The notes below the pieces were generated by a model. That model was given only the letters and a program-made list of their open reading frames with translations. It did not search any database and was not told the DNA's origin. From contig CAJTCG010000006.1 of NCBI GenBank assembly GCA_910574635.1, positions 124,001 through 188,000 of the forward strand: a DNA stretch of 64,000 nucleotides. Direction: 5' to 3'. The stretch is from Oscillospiraceae bacterium (GTDB lineage: Bacteria; Bacillota; Clostridia; Oscillospirales; Oscillospiraceae). The position numbers and the translations under genes are program-made. The number at the start of each line of letters is the position of its first letter. The first letter of the stretch is position 1. Below are positions 34,004 to 43,166 of the stretch, piece after piece.

Positions 34004-35215
34004 TTACAGCTCGTCGAAGAACTTGTCGTGGATGGCCCGGACCGCCCGGTTCACGTCCGTCTCGTCCAGAAGGACGGAGACCCGGATCTCCGAGGTGTTG
34101 ATCATCTGGATATTGATGCCCGCCTCATAGAGGGCCTCGAACATTTTGGCGGCCACGCCGCAGTTGCTCATCAGTCCCACGCCCACGATGGAGACTTTTC
34201 CGATCCGGTCGTCGGCCTCAATGTGGTCAAAGCGCAGGGCTTCCTTGTGCTCGTTCAGGATGCCCTCCACCTCCTGCTGGTCTTTCCGGTGGATGGTGAA
34301 GGTGATATCCTTGGTATCCTCCCGGCCGATGGATTGGAGAATCACGTCCACATTGATGTTGTGTTTGCTCAGCAGGTCGAAGACCTGGAAGGCGACGCCG
34401 GGGTTGTGCTGGAGGCCCACCAGGGCCACCCGGGCGATGCTGGTATCCTTGGCGACGCCGGCAATGTTGGTCTTTTCCACTTTTGTAACCTCCTTGACTT
34501 TCGTGCCGGGCTTCCGCTCCAGGCTGGAAAGCACTTCCAAATTCACTCTGAACTTTTTCGCCAGCTCCACGCTGCGGTTGTGGAGCACCTGGGCCCCCTG
34601 AGACGCCAGCTCCAGCATCTCGTCGTAAGTAATCTCTTCCAGCTTCCGGGCCGTGGGGACCAGGCGGGGGTCCGCGGTGTACACGCCGTCCACGTCGGTG
34701 TAAATCTGGCACAGGTCCGCCCGGAAAGCCGCCGCCAGGGCCACGGCGCTGGTGTCGGAGCCCCCCCGGCCCAGGGTGGTCACGTCCCCGTTCCGGTCCA
34801 CGCCCTGGAAGCCCGTGACGATGACGATGCGGTGCTGGTCCAGCTCCGCCTGGATGCGCTCGGCGTCGATGCGCTTGATGCGGGCGTCGGCGTGGACGGT
34901 GGTGGACTGGATGCCCACCTGCCAGGCCGCCAGGGACACGCAGGGCAGGCCCATGGCCTCCAGCGCCATGGCGCAAAGAGCCACGGAAATCTGCTCCCCC
35001 GTGGAAAGGAGCATATCCAGCTCCCGCTTGGAGGCGTTGGGGTTGACCTCCTTCGCCTTTTCAATCAGGTCGTCGGTGGTGTCCCCCTGGGCGGACAGGA
35101 CCACGATGACATCGTTGCCCTTTACATAGGCCTCCGCGATGATTCGGGCGACATTTTGGATACGCTGGGCGTCCCTCACGGAGCTGCCGCCGAATTTCTG
35201 TACGATCAAACTCAT
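34004..35215 (-). CDS. lysC: Aspartate kinase
   Basis: A 403-residue monofunctional aspartate kinase of normal length, catalysing ATP-dependent phosphorylation of aspartate, the first step to Lys, Met and Thr. The catalytic domain starts VQKFGGSSVRDAQRI and contains STGEQISVALCAMAL, LGRGGSDTSAVALA and YTDVDGVYTADPR. Two ACT domains occupy about 265-400 (GLQHNPGVAFQVFDLL, VGVGLMSNCGVAAKMFEAL), where end products inhibit. The start has AAGGAAGATAG upstream. It lies 91 bases downstream of hom on the same strand. Confidence 0.96.
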   Translation of the reverse strand: MSLIVQKFGGSSVRDAQRIQNVARIIAEAYVKGNDVIVVLSAQGDTTDDLIEKAKEVNPNASKRELDMLLSTGEQISVALCAMALEAMGLPCVSLAAWQVGIQSTTVHADARIKRIDAERIQAELDQHRIVIVTGFQGVDRNGDVTTLGRGGSDTSAVALAAAFRADLCQIYTDVDGVYTADPRLVPTARKLEEITYDEMLELASQGAQVLHNRSVELAKKFRVNLEVLSSLERKPGTKVKEVTKVEKTNIAGVAKDTSIARVALVGLQHNPGVAFQVFDLLSKHNINVDVILQSIGREDTKDITFTIHRKDQQEVEGILNEHKEALRFDHIEADDRIGKVSIVGVGLMSNCGVAAKMFEALYEAGINIQMINTSEIRVSVLLDETDVNRAVRAIHDKFFDEL

Positions 35216-35306
35216 GAATCTATCTTCCTTTTCCGCTTGAAATCAGGTTGGACGGGGGAAGGGCCTTCTTCCCCGCTCTATCCTATGCGGCGGGCCGCGC
35301 GCCGGG

Positions 35307-36503
35307 TCAGCCGTCCAATACCCTCATACAGGCCAGCACGTTCAGGGATCGGGACTGCTGGGCCGCCTCGTCCCCGCTGAGGGGGTCGGTCAAAAAGGCG
35401 GTCTCGCCGTCCTCGCTGAGGACCTCCACCTGCCCGAAGGCCAGGGCCGCGTCGGTGAGGCTGCCCTCAATGCGGAAATAGTGCCGCATCTTCAAAACCG
35501 ACGGGTCCTGGAATCCCGCCGCGTCCGCCGACCAGCCGATCTCCTCCCGCTTGGGACTGGCCTGGAGGCACTCCATCACGTCCGCCACACAGGCGGAGGC
35601 GGTGGGCAGCTCCCCGGCTCCCCGGCCATAGAACATCACCTCGCCGGTGGCGTTGCCCCGGACCATCACGGCGTTGAACACGTCCTCCACATTGGCCATG
35701 GGGTTGTCCTCGGGAATTAAATGCGGGGCCACATAGGCCGTCCGCCCGCCGCCGGGGAGGCGCGCCGCCCGGCCCAGCAGCTTAATGCGGTAGCCCGCCC
35801 GCTGGGCGATTTTCACATCCCGGAGGCTCAGCTTGCTGATGCCCTCCATGGGCACCCGCTCCGGGTCGATCTGGCTGCCGAAGGCTAAATCCCCCAGGAT
35901 GCAGATTTTCCGCCCCGCGTCGATGCCCTCCACGTCGGCGGTGGGGTCCGCCTCGGCGTAGCCCTTGGCCTGGGCCTCCCGGAGGGCGTCGGAGAAGAAG
36001 GCCCCGGTGCGGACCATCCGGGTGAGGATATAGTTGGTGGTCCCGTTTAAGATGCCGTAGACCTCGTCGATGCGGTTGGCCGCCATGCACTGGGTCAGGG
36101 GGTGGAGCACCGGAATGCCGCCGCCCACGCTGGCCTCGAAGAGGTAGCTGACGTTTTTCCGCCGGGCCAGGGCCAGCAGCTCACAGCCCTTCTCCGCCAC
36201 CAGCTGCTTGTTGGCGGTAACCACATGCTTCCCGGCGGACAGGGCCCGCTTTGTGTATTCGTAAGCCGCCTCCACCCCGCCGATGGTCTCCACCACCACC
36301 CGGATGGCGTCGTCCTCCTCGATTTTCTTAAAGTCGTCGGTCATCAGCTGGCGGTAGGGCCCGTCCTTAAAGCGCCGGACCAGAACGCTTTTCACCTGTA
36401 AGGGTTCCCCCAGCTTCCGCTCGATCTGCCGGGCGTTCTCCGCCACCACCTTGGCAACGCCGGTGCCCACGGTGCCAAGGCCCAGAATCGCAATCTGTAT
36501 CAT
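35307..36503 (-). CDS. hom: Homoserine dehydrogenase
   Basis: A 398-residue NAD(P)-dependent enzyme converting aspartate semialdehyde to homoserine. The Rossmann motif is ILGLGTVGTGVAKVV. The catalytic region holds TANKQLVAEKG, SVGGGIPVLHPL, NGTTNYILTRM and GYAEADPTADVEGIDAGRKI. A C-terminal ACT-like domain (LTDAALAFGQVEVLSEDGE) allows threonine feedback. The gene begins 16 bases after the pheB-type ACT gene, so the order pheB-hom-lysC forms a pathway operon. Confidence 0.96.
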   Translation of the reverse strand: MIQIAILGLGTVGTGVAKVVAENARQIERKLGEPLQVKSVLVRRFKDGPYRQLMTDDFKKIEEDDAIRVVVETIGGVEAAYEYTKRALSAGKHVVTANKQLVAEKGCELLALARRKNVSYLFEASVGGGIPVLHPLTQCMAANRIDEVYGILNGTTNYILTRMVRTGAFFSDALREAQAKGYAEADPTADVEGIDAGRKICILGDLAFGSQIDPERVPMEGISKLSLRDVKIAQRAGYRIKLLGRAARLPGGGRTAYVAPHLIPEDNPMANVEDVFNAVMVRGNATGEVMFYGRGAGELPTASACVADVMECLQASPKREEIGWSADAAGFQDPSVLKMRHYFRIEGSLTDAALAFGQVEVLSEDGETAFLTDPLSGDEAAQQSRSLNVLACMRVLDG

Positions 36504-36519
36504 CTCGAAAACCTCTCTG

Positions 36520-36960
36520 TCAACCCGCTAATATCTCGAATTTCAGCACGCCCTCCAAGGCGGTCACGTCCCCCATCAGCTGCTCCAGGGACTCCGAAAG
36601 ACCGCTGGTCTCGGCGGAGATAGTCACCGCCGCGCAGCCGTTGGTGGGAATGCTCTGGTTGATGGTCAGGATATTGGCCCCGGAGGCGGCGAACCGCGCC
36701 AGCACGCCGGAAAGCACCCCCGCCACGTCCTTGAGCATGGCGTAGAAGGTGATGATGTGCTCCGCCTTCATGTCGTTGAAGGGCTGGACGGAGTCCTTAT
36801 ATTTATAGAAGGCGCTGCGGCTGATGCCCGCCTGCTTTGTGGCCGCGCCCACGGTGTCCGCCTCGCCGGTCTGCATCAACCGCTTGGCCTCCGCCACCTT
36901 GACGAAAATCTCCGGCAGCGCCTCCGCCGCCACAATGTAGTATTTGATCGTCTTTGCCAT
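36520..36960 (-). CDS. PheB-type (UPF0735) ACT-domain protein
   Basis: A 146-residue protein, KYYIVAAEALPEIFVKVAEAKRLMQTGEADTV at the N-terminus with a short HTH-like segment (QAGISRSAFYKYKDSV), then an ACT domain (GVLSGVLARFAASGANILTINQSIPTNG). This is the UPF0735/PheB pattern that often precedes hom. I chose the ATG at 36960, 5 bases from GGAGG, rather than the longer open frame. It probably acts as an amino-acid-responsive regulator of the operon. Confidence 0.88.
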   Translation of the reverse strand: MAKTIKYYIVAAEALPEIFVKVAEAKRLMQTGEADTVGAATKQAGISRSAFYKYKDSVQPFNDMKAEHIITFYAMLKDVAGVLSGVLARFAASGANILTINQSIPTNGCAAVTISAETSGLSESLEQLMGDVTALEGVLKFEILAG

Positions 36961-37283
36961 CGCATCCTCCATCACGGGCCGCCCCCCGGCGGCGTTCAGT
37001 CCGTCCATTGCGGTCATTTGTCTTCCCTGCATGGTATCACATTTTCCGCCGCTTCGCAACTGTCGGAATCGGGAAAACTGATCAAAAAATCCCCCCTTTC
37101 CGTGGGCAAAATGCCGGGAAGCGCCGGATCGGCGGCCTGTCTCATAATGAATATTCATCCAGATATTCACACTTGTCCGAACATTAGGCCTGAAAAATGC
37201 ACAAAGGGCAGGGGCTAATCCGGAATTTTTCGGCGATTCTGGAGAAATGCGCCAAATAAATATGCAAGGGTTCTGAAAAAGTA

Positions 37284-37312
37284 TTGACAGACGGGCGAGT
37301 CCGTGTTAAGGT
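37284..37312 (+). promoter_or_regulatory. Promoter of the amino acid ABC importer
   Basis: Consensus TTGACA (37284-37289), 17-base spacer and TAAGGT (37307-37312), about 90 bases before the binding-protein start. Confidence 0.6.
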
Positions 37313-37405
37313 AGCCACAGCCTGCGGGGAAACTCCCCCGGAGCTTTGAAACCCAGCGCCCGGTCCGCCGGGCAAAGACTTTTGGATGAAAAGGATGATT
37401 GTATC

Positions 37406-38272
37406 ATGAAGAAGTTTATGACTCTGCTTTTGGCCCTGGCCATGGTCCTGAGCCTGGCCGCCTGCGGCGGCGGAGACAAGCCCGCCGGCGACGCCGGGGA
37501 TTCCGCCCCCGCCGGCACCTCCGATCCTGCCGACTCCTCCGCCCCCGCCGATTCCGGCACCGACGCCCCCGCCTTCACCACCGTGGAAGAGGGCAAGCTC
37601 CACATGTCCACCAACGCCGCCTTCCCTCCCTATGAGATGACCACCGACGCCGGCGGCTTCGAGGGCATCGACGTGGAAGTGGCCCAGGCCATCGCCGGCA
37701 AGCTGAGCCTGGAGCTGGTGGTGGACGACATGGGCTTTGACGCGGCCCTGACCGCCGTCCAGACCGGACAGAGCGACATCGCCATGGCGGGCATCACCGT
37801 CACCGAGGACCGCCAGCAGGTTATGGACTTCTCCGACAGCTACGCCACCGGCATCCAGGTGGTCATCGTCAAGGAGGATTCCCCCATCGCCACCGTGGCC
37901 GACCTGTCCAATGCCCAGATGATCGGCTGCCAGAAGGCCACCACCGGCTATATTTACTGCTCCGACACCCCGGAAAACGGCGGCTATGGCGAAGATCATG
38001 TCACCGCCTATGAGACCGGCGCCCTGGCCGTCATGGCCCTGGTGAACGGCCAGGTGGACGCGGTGGTCATCGACAACGAGCCCGCCAAGAGCTTTGTGGC
38101 CTCCAATGACGGGCTGAAAATCCTGGACACCGAGTTTGCCGTGGAGGACTACGCCATCGGCTTTGCCAAGGGAAATACCGCCCTGCTGGAGGCTGTCAAC
38201 GCCGCCATGGCGGAGCTGAAAGCCGACGGTACCTTCCAGGGCATCGTGGATAAGTATATCACCGCCGAATAA
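37406..38272 (+). CDS. Polar amino acid ABC transporter, substrate-binding lipoprotein
   Basis: A 288-residue family 3 (SBP_bac_3) protein. Lipoprotein signal LALAMVLSLAACGGG with the lipid Cys at about residue 20, then a Ala/Pro/Ser/Asp-rich linker to about 60. The binding fold follows: MSTNAAFPPYEMTTDAGGFEGIDVEVA, DAALTAVQTGQSDIAMAGIT and AVVIDNEPAKSFV. It is the first gene of a three-gene importer. A hairpin between this gene and the permease (38283-38307) probably lets more binding protein than membrane parts be made. Confidence 0.94.
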   Translation: MKKFMTLLLALAMVLSLAACGGGDKPAGDAGDSAPAGTSDPADSSAPADSGTDAPAFTTVEEGKLHMSTNAAFPPYEMTTDAGGFEGIDVEVAQAIAGKLSLELVVDDMGFDAALTAVQTGQSDIAMAGITVTEDRQQVMDFSDSYATGIQVVIVKEDSPIATVADLSNAQMIGCQKATTGYIYCSDTPENGGYGEDHVTAYETGALAVMALVNGQVDAVVIDNEPAKSFVASNDGLKILDTEFAVEDYAIGFAKGNTALLEAVNAAMAELKADGTFQGIVDKYITAE

Positions 38273-38282
38273 ACGCGCCGAG

Positions 38283-38310
38283 AAGGGCGGCCTTCCGGGC
38301 CGCCCTTTTT
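38283..38310 (+). terminator. Intra-operon partial terminator
   Basis: AAGGGCGGCC and GGCCGCCCTT form a 10-bp stem followed by T5, directly after the binding-protein gene and 28 bases before the permease start. Confidence 0.75.
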
Positions 38311-38337
38311 CCCGCGCAACGAGAAAGGAGCCCCGCC

Positions 38338-39048
38338 ATGAAACCTTCGCTCGCGCAGCGGTTCGTCACGGCCTTCTTGGAAGGCGGCCGCTGGAAGCTT
38401 TACCTCCAGGGACTGGGAACCACCCTGGAGCTGACCGTTGTGGCCCTGATTTTCGGCGTACTGCTGGGATTGGTGGTGGCGGTGGTCCGCTCCGCCCACG
38501 ACCAGCAGCGCATCGGCCGGAAGAATCCCGTGCTGGGCATTTTAAACGTCCTCTGCCAGATTTATACCACCGTCATCCGGGGCACGCCCATGCTGGTGCA
38601 GCTTTTCATCTGGACCTTTGTCATCTTCCCCACCCAGCGCAACAAGATTCTGGTGGCCTTCATTGGCCTGGGAGTCAACTCCGGAGCCTATGTGGCGGAA
38701 ATCATCCGGGGCGGGCTGATGAGCGTGGACGCGGGCCAGTCCGAGGCGGGCCGCTCCCTGGGCCTTGGGTACTTTGACACCATGCGCTTCATCGTCATTC
38801 CCCAAGCCTTCAAGAACATCCTGCCGTCTCTTGGCAACGAGTTTATCACCTTGTTCAAGGACACCTCCCTGGCCCAGGCCATCGGCGGCATGGAAATGCT
38901 GTATTACGCCAGCACCATCGGCGGGCGGACCTTTGACTATATGCCGCCCCTGCTGGGCATCGCCGCCATGTACTTAGCCATTGTCATCATCTTCACCTGG
39001 CTCCAGGGGAAACTGGAAAGGAGGCTGCGGGAAAGTGATCGACGTTAA
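38338..39048 (+). CDS. Polar amino acid ABC transporter permease
   Basis: A 236-residue HisMQ-type permease with about five membrane helices. It shows [19 protein letters not shown], the EAA loop [34 protein letters not shown] and the family phrase [25 protein letters not shown] precedes the ATG. The last 14 bases overlap the ATPase gene, a common arrangement for tight coupling. Confidence 0.95.
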   Translation: MKPSLAQRFVTAFLEGGRWKLYLQGLGTTLELTVVALIFGVLLGLVVAVVRSAHDQQRIGRKNPVLGILNVLCQIYTTVIRGTPMLVQLFIWTFVIFPTQRNKILVAFIGLGVNSGAYVAEIIRGGLMSVDAGQSEAGRSLGLGYFDTMRFIVIPQAFKNILPSLGNEFITLFKDTSLAQAIGGMEMLYYASTIGGRTFDYMPPLLGIAAMYLAIVIIFTWLQGKLERRLRESDRR

Positions 39049-39757
39049 GAACCTCTCCAAGTCCTTCGGGGACCACCTGGTGCTGGACGGCATTTCCCAG
39101 CACATCTACCCCGGCGAGAAAGTGGTTGTGATCGGGCCCTCCGGCTCCGGCAAGTCCACCTTCCTGCGGTGCTTGAACCTGCTGGAAACGCCCAGCGCGG
39201 GAACCATCTCCTTCCAGGGCACCGTCATTACGGACCCCAAGGTGAAGATCGACCAGGTGCGCCAGCAGATGGGCATGGTGTTCCAGCACTTCAACCTGTT
39301 TCCCAACATGACCATTCGGAAGAACATCACCCTGGCCCCGGTGCGGACGGGATTGATGAAGCAGGAGGAGGCCGACGAGCTGGCGGGAAGCCTTTTGCAG
39401 CGGGTGGATTTGACGGACAAGGCCGACGCCTATCCCAGCCAGCTCTCCGGCGGGCAGAAGCAGCGGGTGGCCATCGTCCGGGCCCTGGCCATGAAGCCCC
39501 AGCTGATGCTGTTCGATGAGCCCACCTCCGCCCTGGACCCGGAGATGGTGGGCGAGGTTCTGGACGTGATGAAGGAGCTGGCCCGGGGCGGCATGACCAT
39601 GGTGGTGGTGACCCACGAGATGGGCTTTGCCCGGGAGGTGGGCAGCCGGGTGCTGTTCATGGCCGGCGGGAAGGTGCTGGAGGAAGCGCCTCCGGCGGAG
39701 CTCTTTGGGAATCCCAAGCATCCCAGATTGAAGGATTTTCTCAGCAAGGTGCTGTAA
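39035..39757 (+). CDS. Polar amino acid ABC transporter ATP-binding protein
   Basis: A 240-residue GlnQ-type ATPase. Walker [14 protein letters not shown]-loop [17 protein letters not shown], signature [19 protein letters not shown], Walker [20 protein letters not shown] and switch His in [13 protein letters not shown] chose the GTG at 39035 (AGGAGG 10 bases upstream); residue 1 then directly precedes [10 protein letters not shown], the normal start of the family. It energises the importer made by the two genes before it. Confidence 0.94.
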   Translation: MIDVKNLSKSFGDHLVLDGISQHIYPGEKVVVIGPSGSGKSTFLRCLNLLETPSAGTISFQGTVITDPKVKIDQVRQQMGMVFQHFNLFPNMTIRKNITLAPVRTGLMKQEEADELAGSLLQRVDLTDKADAYPSQLSGGQKQRVAIVRALAMKPQLMLFDEPTSALDPEMVGEVLDVMKELARGGMTMVVVTHEMGFAREVGSRVLFMAGGKVLEEAPPAELFGNPKHPRLKDFLSKVL

Positions 39758-39768
39758 ACGGAAAACGA

Positions 39769-39798
39769 AAGCCCTCCGGCCCATTTGCCGGAGGGCTT
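39769..39798. terminator. Bidirectional terminator
   Basis: AAGCCCTCCGGC and GCCGGAGGGCTT make a 12-bp stem with a 6-base loop between the converging ATPase and upp genes. Confidence 0.85.
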
Positions 39799-39803
39799 GT
39801 CTC

Positions 39804-40436
39804 TTATTTCGTTCCGAAAATCCGGTCTCCCGCGTCCCCCAGGCCAGGGACAATGTAGCCGCTCTCGTTCAGCTTTTCATCCACCGCGCCGCAGTAGATG
39901 TCCACGTCCGGGTGGCTCTTCTGGATGCGGGCGATGCCCTCCGGCGCGGCCAGGAGGACCATCAGCTTGATGGTGGTGCAGCCGTATTCCTTCATGAAGC
40001 CGATGGCCGCCTCGGCGCTGCCGCCGGTAGCAAGCATGGGGTCCACAATGAGCACGTCCCGCTCCGCCACGTCCTTGGGCATCTTGCAGAAGTACTTCAC
40101 CGGCTCCAGGGTCTCCTCATTCCGGTAGAGGCCGATGTGGCCCACCCGGGCGGAGGGCACCATCCTGAGCACGCCGTCCACCAGCCCCAGGCCCGCCCGG
40201 AGGATGGGCACCACGGCGAACTTTTTCCCCTTGAGCATGGGGGCGGTGGTCTTGCAGATGGGGGTTTCCACCTCGCAGGTGGTCAGGGGCAGATCCCGGG
40301 TGGCCTCGTAGGTAATCAGCATGCCAATCTCGGAAACCAGCTCCCGGAAATCCTTGACGCTGGTGTTCTTGTCCCGGAGAATCGTCAGCTTGTGGGCAAC
40401 CAGGGGGTGGTCCATGACGTGTACTTTTCCGTTCAT
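39804..40436 (-). CDS. upp: Uracil phosphoribosyltransferase
   Basis: A 210-residue enzyme making UMP from uracil and PRPP. Family signs are the N-terminal [28 protein letters not shown], the PRPP loop [14 protein letters not shown] and the C-terminal uracil-binding [23 protein letters not shown] lies 7 bases before the ATG at 40436. It follows the tsaB/tsaE pair on the same strand after 42 bases. Confidence 0.97.
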   Translation of the reverse strand: MNGKVHVMDHPLVAHKLTILRDKNTSVKDFRELVSEIGMLITYEATRDLPLTTCEVETPICKTTAPMLKGKKFAVVPILRAGLGLVDGVLRMVPSARVGHIGLYRNEETLEPVKYFCKMPKDVAERDVLIVDPMLATGGSAEAAIGFMKEYGCTTIKLMVLLAAPEGIARIQKSHPDVDIYCGAVDEKLNESGYIVPGLGDAGDRIFGTK

Positions 40437-40478
40437 AAAAACGCTCCTTCTATTTGAAATTTCCAAAGCCAAGCATAT

Positions 40479-41180
40479 TCAGCCGCCCTGCTTCTCCCGC
40501 CGCAGCCTCTCGGCCTGGGGAGGCCGCAGGTACACCGGAGCCAGCTCCTGGGCCGTCACCAGTCCGCCCGCCCGGGCGATATCCTCCGCCTCCAGGGCAA
40601 CGCTCACGGCATTTTCCTTCACCAGATGGGCCGGGGCCAGGCGGCAGGGCACCCCCGCCGCCTTCAAAAAGTCATAGGTCATCCGCCCTCCGTCCCCCAG
40701 GACGGTCTTGGGCCTGGGGTCGCTTCGCAGCTCCTCCGCCAGCTCCGCCAGGGCGATGGCCCGGTCCTCCGTCAATCGGGTGAGGGCGCCGTCCTTTGCC
40801 TCGAAGAGGGCGTTGTAGACCTGCTGCCGCCGGGCGTCCATGGCGCAGACCACCAGCCCATCCCCAAAGGACACGTTCCGGGCCAGGGCCGCCAGGGTGG
40901 ACACCGCCGCGCAGGGCTTATCCACCGCCCAGGCCAGTCCCTTGGCGGCGGAAACGCCGATGCGGACGCCGGTAAAGGACCCCGGCCCCGCCGAGACGGC
41001 AATCACGTCCAGGTCCGCCGCCGTCATATCCGTATTGCGCAGCAGCAGCTCCACCAGGGGCATCAGGGTCCGGCTGTGGGTCAGCCCTGTGTCCTGATAG
41101 GCGGAGGCCAGCACCTTCCCCTCCTCGGTAACGGCGGCGGAGACGGCCTTGGCAGCGGTCTCCAGAGCCAAAATTCTCAT
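40479..41180 (-). CDS. tsaB: tRNA threonylcarbamoyladenosine biosynthesis protein TsaB
   Basis: A 233-residue ASKHA-fold protein needed, with TsaD and TsaE, for t6A37 in tRNAs. It begins MRILALETAAKAVSAAVTE and carries THSRTLMPLVELLLRN and SAGPGSFTGVRIGVSAAKGLAWA, the TsaB fingerprint. Its ATG overlaps the tsaE stop as ATGA, so the two are translationally coupled. Confidence 0.95.
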   Translation of the reverse strand: MRILALETAAKAVSAAVTEEGKVLASAYQDTGLTHSRTLMPLVELLLRNTDMTAADLDVIAVSAGPGSFTGVRIGVSAAKGLAWAVDKPCAAVSTLAALARNVSFGDGLVVCAMDARRQQVYNALFEAKDGALTRLTEDRAIALAELAEELRSDPRPKTVLGDGGRMTYDFLKAAGVPCRLAPAHLVKENAVSVALEAEDIARAGGLVTAQELAPVYLRPPQAERLRREKQGG

Positions 41181-41608
41181 ACCGGCCCCACTCCTTCCAT
41201 GGCAATGACCCGCCAGTTTTCCTCTTCCGGGCAGCGGGCAAAGGAGACGGTTACCGCGTCCTCCGGCAGGGCCTCCTCCACCCGTTCGCTCCACTCCACG
41301 GCGCACACGCCCCCCCGGTCCAGGTAATCCTCCCAGCCGATGTCAAAGAGGTCCCCCGCGTCCTCCAGGCGGTACATGTCGAAGTGGAACAGGGGCAGCC
41401 CCCCGCCCTCGTATTCGTTGACAATGGTAAAGGTGGGGCTGGTCACCCGGCCCTCATAGCCCAGCCCCCGGGCAAGGCCCCGGGTGAAGGCCGTCTTTCC
41501 CATCCCCAGATCTCCCCGGTAGGCCACCACGGCCCCGGGGGCCAGGACGGCGGCCAGGCGGCGGCCCAGGGCCTCGGTCTCCGCCTCGCTGTGGGAAACG
41601 TAGTCCAC
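41177..41608 (-). CDS. tsaE: tRNA threonylcarbamoyladenosine biosynthesis ATPase TsaE
   Basis: A 143-residue P-loop ATPase. Walker A is YRGDLGMGKTAFTRGLARGL, followed by SPTFTIVNEYEGG, PLFHFDMYRL and VCAVEWSERV. It cycles the TsaBD complex. The start is GTG at 41608, 7 bases after AAAGGAGG; the frame is open further upstream but without a ribosome-binding site. Confidence 0.94.
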   Translation of the reverse strand: MDYVSHSEAETEALGRRLAAVLAPGAVVAYRGDLGMGKTAFTRGLARGLGYEGRVTSPTFTIVNEYEGGGLPLFHFDMYRLEDAGDLFDIGWEDYLDRGGVCAVEWSERVEEALPEDAVTVSFARCPEEENWRVIAMEGVGPV

Positions 41609-41684
41609 AGGCGGGCCTCCTTTCTTGTATGGTCGATTCAGTATACCACAAATTAAATAAAGTGTAAAAAGAAATTTTCCGGCG

Positions 41685-41713
41685 TTTACAGGTTTTTTCA
41701 TGTATGGTAGAAT
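41685..41713 (+). promoter_or_regulatory. Promoter of the FtsW/RodA gene
   Basis: TTTACA (41685-41690), 17-base spacer and TAGAAT (41708-41713), about 35 bases before the start codon. Confidence 0.6.
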
Positions 41714-41753
41714 ATGTTGTTGTAGTACAAGACCGGATTTCAAGGAGCGTATC

Positions 41754-42941
41754 ATGCTGAACCGATTGAAAGACACCCTGGCAGACTTCATCCAGCAGGC
41801 CGACCTGGTGCTGCTGGGCCTTTGCAGCACCGCCACTTTGTACGGCATCGTCCTGGTATTCAGCGCCACCCGGTATCTGGACCCCTCCAAGGGACTGCGG
41901 CGGATGATCACCCAGTGCGCGGCCCTGGGCCTGGGGGTCTGCGTTTATATTTTTTTCTCCATGCTGGACCTGGAATCCATCACCCGGAAGTGGAAATGGA
42001 TTTTGGCTTTCAACGTGGGCTTCATCCTCCTGCTGCGGACGCCCTTCGGCGTAGCGGGGGGCACCGGCAACCGGGCCTGGCTGAAATTCCCCGGCATCCC
42101 CTTCCAGATCGGCCCGGCGGAGGTGGTGAAGATCACCTTCGTCCTGCTGCTTGCCAAACAGATCGAATGGCTCTGGCAGGAGAAGGAGGACGTGAAATCC
42201 TTCTCCTCCGCTTTCGCTGTGGCCGCCCACACCCTCGGCCTCTGCGGGCTGTACTTCGTGGTTTCCCACGACATGGGCAACGGCCTGGTGTTTGTGTTCA
42301 TTTTTTTGTGCATGGCCTTTGTGGCGGGCTTTGCCCTGCGGTGGTTTTTGCTGCTCTTCTCCGGAGTCGGCGGGGTCATCGCCACCGTGCTGCTGCTGGA
42401 CCTGGTGCCGAAGGACATGAAATACATGCTGAACCGCTTCATCGTCCTTTTCGACCACAGCTTCGATCCCCAGGGAGTGGGCTGGCAGCAGACCCGGAGC
42501 TTGCTGGCCATCGGCTCCGGCGGGCTCTGGGGCCAGGGCTATCTGAACGGCAGCCAGACCCAGAGCGGCAGCACCTCCCTTCCCGCCAAGCAGACGGACC
42601 TGATTTTCTCCGTGGCGGGGGAGGAGCTGGGCCTTTTCGGCTGCCTTGCCATCATGCTGCTGCTGCTGGCCATCATCCTTCGCATCCTGCTGGTGGCCCG
42701 GAAGGCCCGGACCCCCTTCTACCGCTATGTCTGCGTGGGCATGGCCTCCATCCTGATTTTCCAGACCGTCATCAACATCGGCATGTGCCTTTTCGTCATG
42801 CCCACCATCGGCATTACGCTGCCCTTTTTCAGCTATGGAGGGTCCTCCGTCCTGACGCTGTATATGGCCATGGGGGTGGTGTCGGGCATCAAGAAGCGCT
42901 CGCCGGAGATGCGCCGGGTGGCAAGGTCGCCCCTGCGCTAG
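41754..42941 (+). CDS. FtsW/RodA/SpoVE-family peptidoglycan polymerase
   Basis: A 395-residue SEDS protein with about 10 membrane helices. Family marks are RAWLKFPGIPFQIGPAEVVKI, the extracellular loop QQTRSLLAIGSGGLWGQGYLNG leading to PAKQTDLIFSVAGEELG, and the end PFFSYGGSSVLTLYMAMGVV. It polymerises lipid II, usually with a class B PBP, but no PBP gene is near. RodA and FtsW/SpoVE cannot be told apart safely; the lone setting and short N-terminus favour RodA. AAGGAG lies 6 bases before the ATG. Confidence 0.92.
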   Translation: MLNRLKDTLADFIQQADLVLLGLCSTATLYGIVLVFSATRYLDPSKGLRRMITQCAALGLGVCVYIFFSMLDLESITRKWKWILAFNVGFILLLRTPFGVAGGTGNRAWLKFPGIPFQIGPAEVVKITFVLLLAKQIEWLWQEKEDVKSFSSAFAVAAHTLGLCGLYFVVSHDMGNGLVFVFIFLCMAFVAGFALRWFLLLFSGVGGVIATVLLLDLVPKDMKYMLNRFIVLFDHSFDPQGVGWQQTRSLLAIGSGGLWGQGYLNGSQTQSGSTSLPAKQTDLIFSVAGEELGLFGCLAIMLLLLAIILRILLVARKARTPFYRYVCVGMASILIFQTVINIGMCLFVMPTIGITLPFFSYGGSSVLTLYMAMGVVSGIKKRSPEMRRVARSPLR

Positions 42942-42977
42942 CGGAAGACTTCATCAACGGGAAGGAAGGGTGTGTGC

Positions 42978-43090
42978 GGGGAACCCAGGAGGGGTTCCCC
43001 GTACCATTTAAATTCAAAGTTTTCAGAACTTTTTATAAAGTTCTGAAAACTTGTCCCGCTTGTCGAAAATGCTTTTTCGACAAGCGGGAC
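42978..43090. repeat. Three consecutive inverted repeats
   Basis: GGGGAACC/GGTTCCCC (42978-43000), a perfect 16-bp stem AAGTTTTCAGAACTTT with its complement (43017-43052, TTAT loop) and a perfect 17-bp stem starting GTCCCGCTTGTCG (43053-43090) stand side by side. They fill most of the 225-base gap. One may terminate the SEDS gene, but three such stems suggest a dispersed structured element. Confidence 0.7.
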
Positions 43091-43166
43091 GGTGGTTTTT
43101 CGCATAATTTCAAAGAATGGGAAAACACTACTCCCGTACCAATTCATACAGGAGGATGATTTTCCT

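Noticed and set aside
32309-35380. Plus-strand frame of more than 1000 codons
   Set aside because: It lies wholly opposite UPF0210, UPF0237 and lysC, is rich in Gly/His/Asp/Val as antisense frames of GC-rich genes are, and matches no family.
37147-37158. ATGAATATTCAT palindrome as an ArgR box
   Set aside because: It lacks the AT spacer of the 18-base ARG box and no second box is close; it may be chance.
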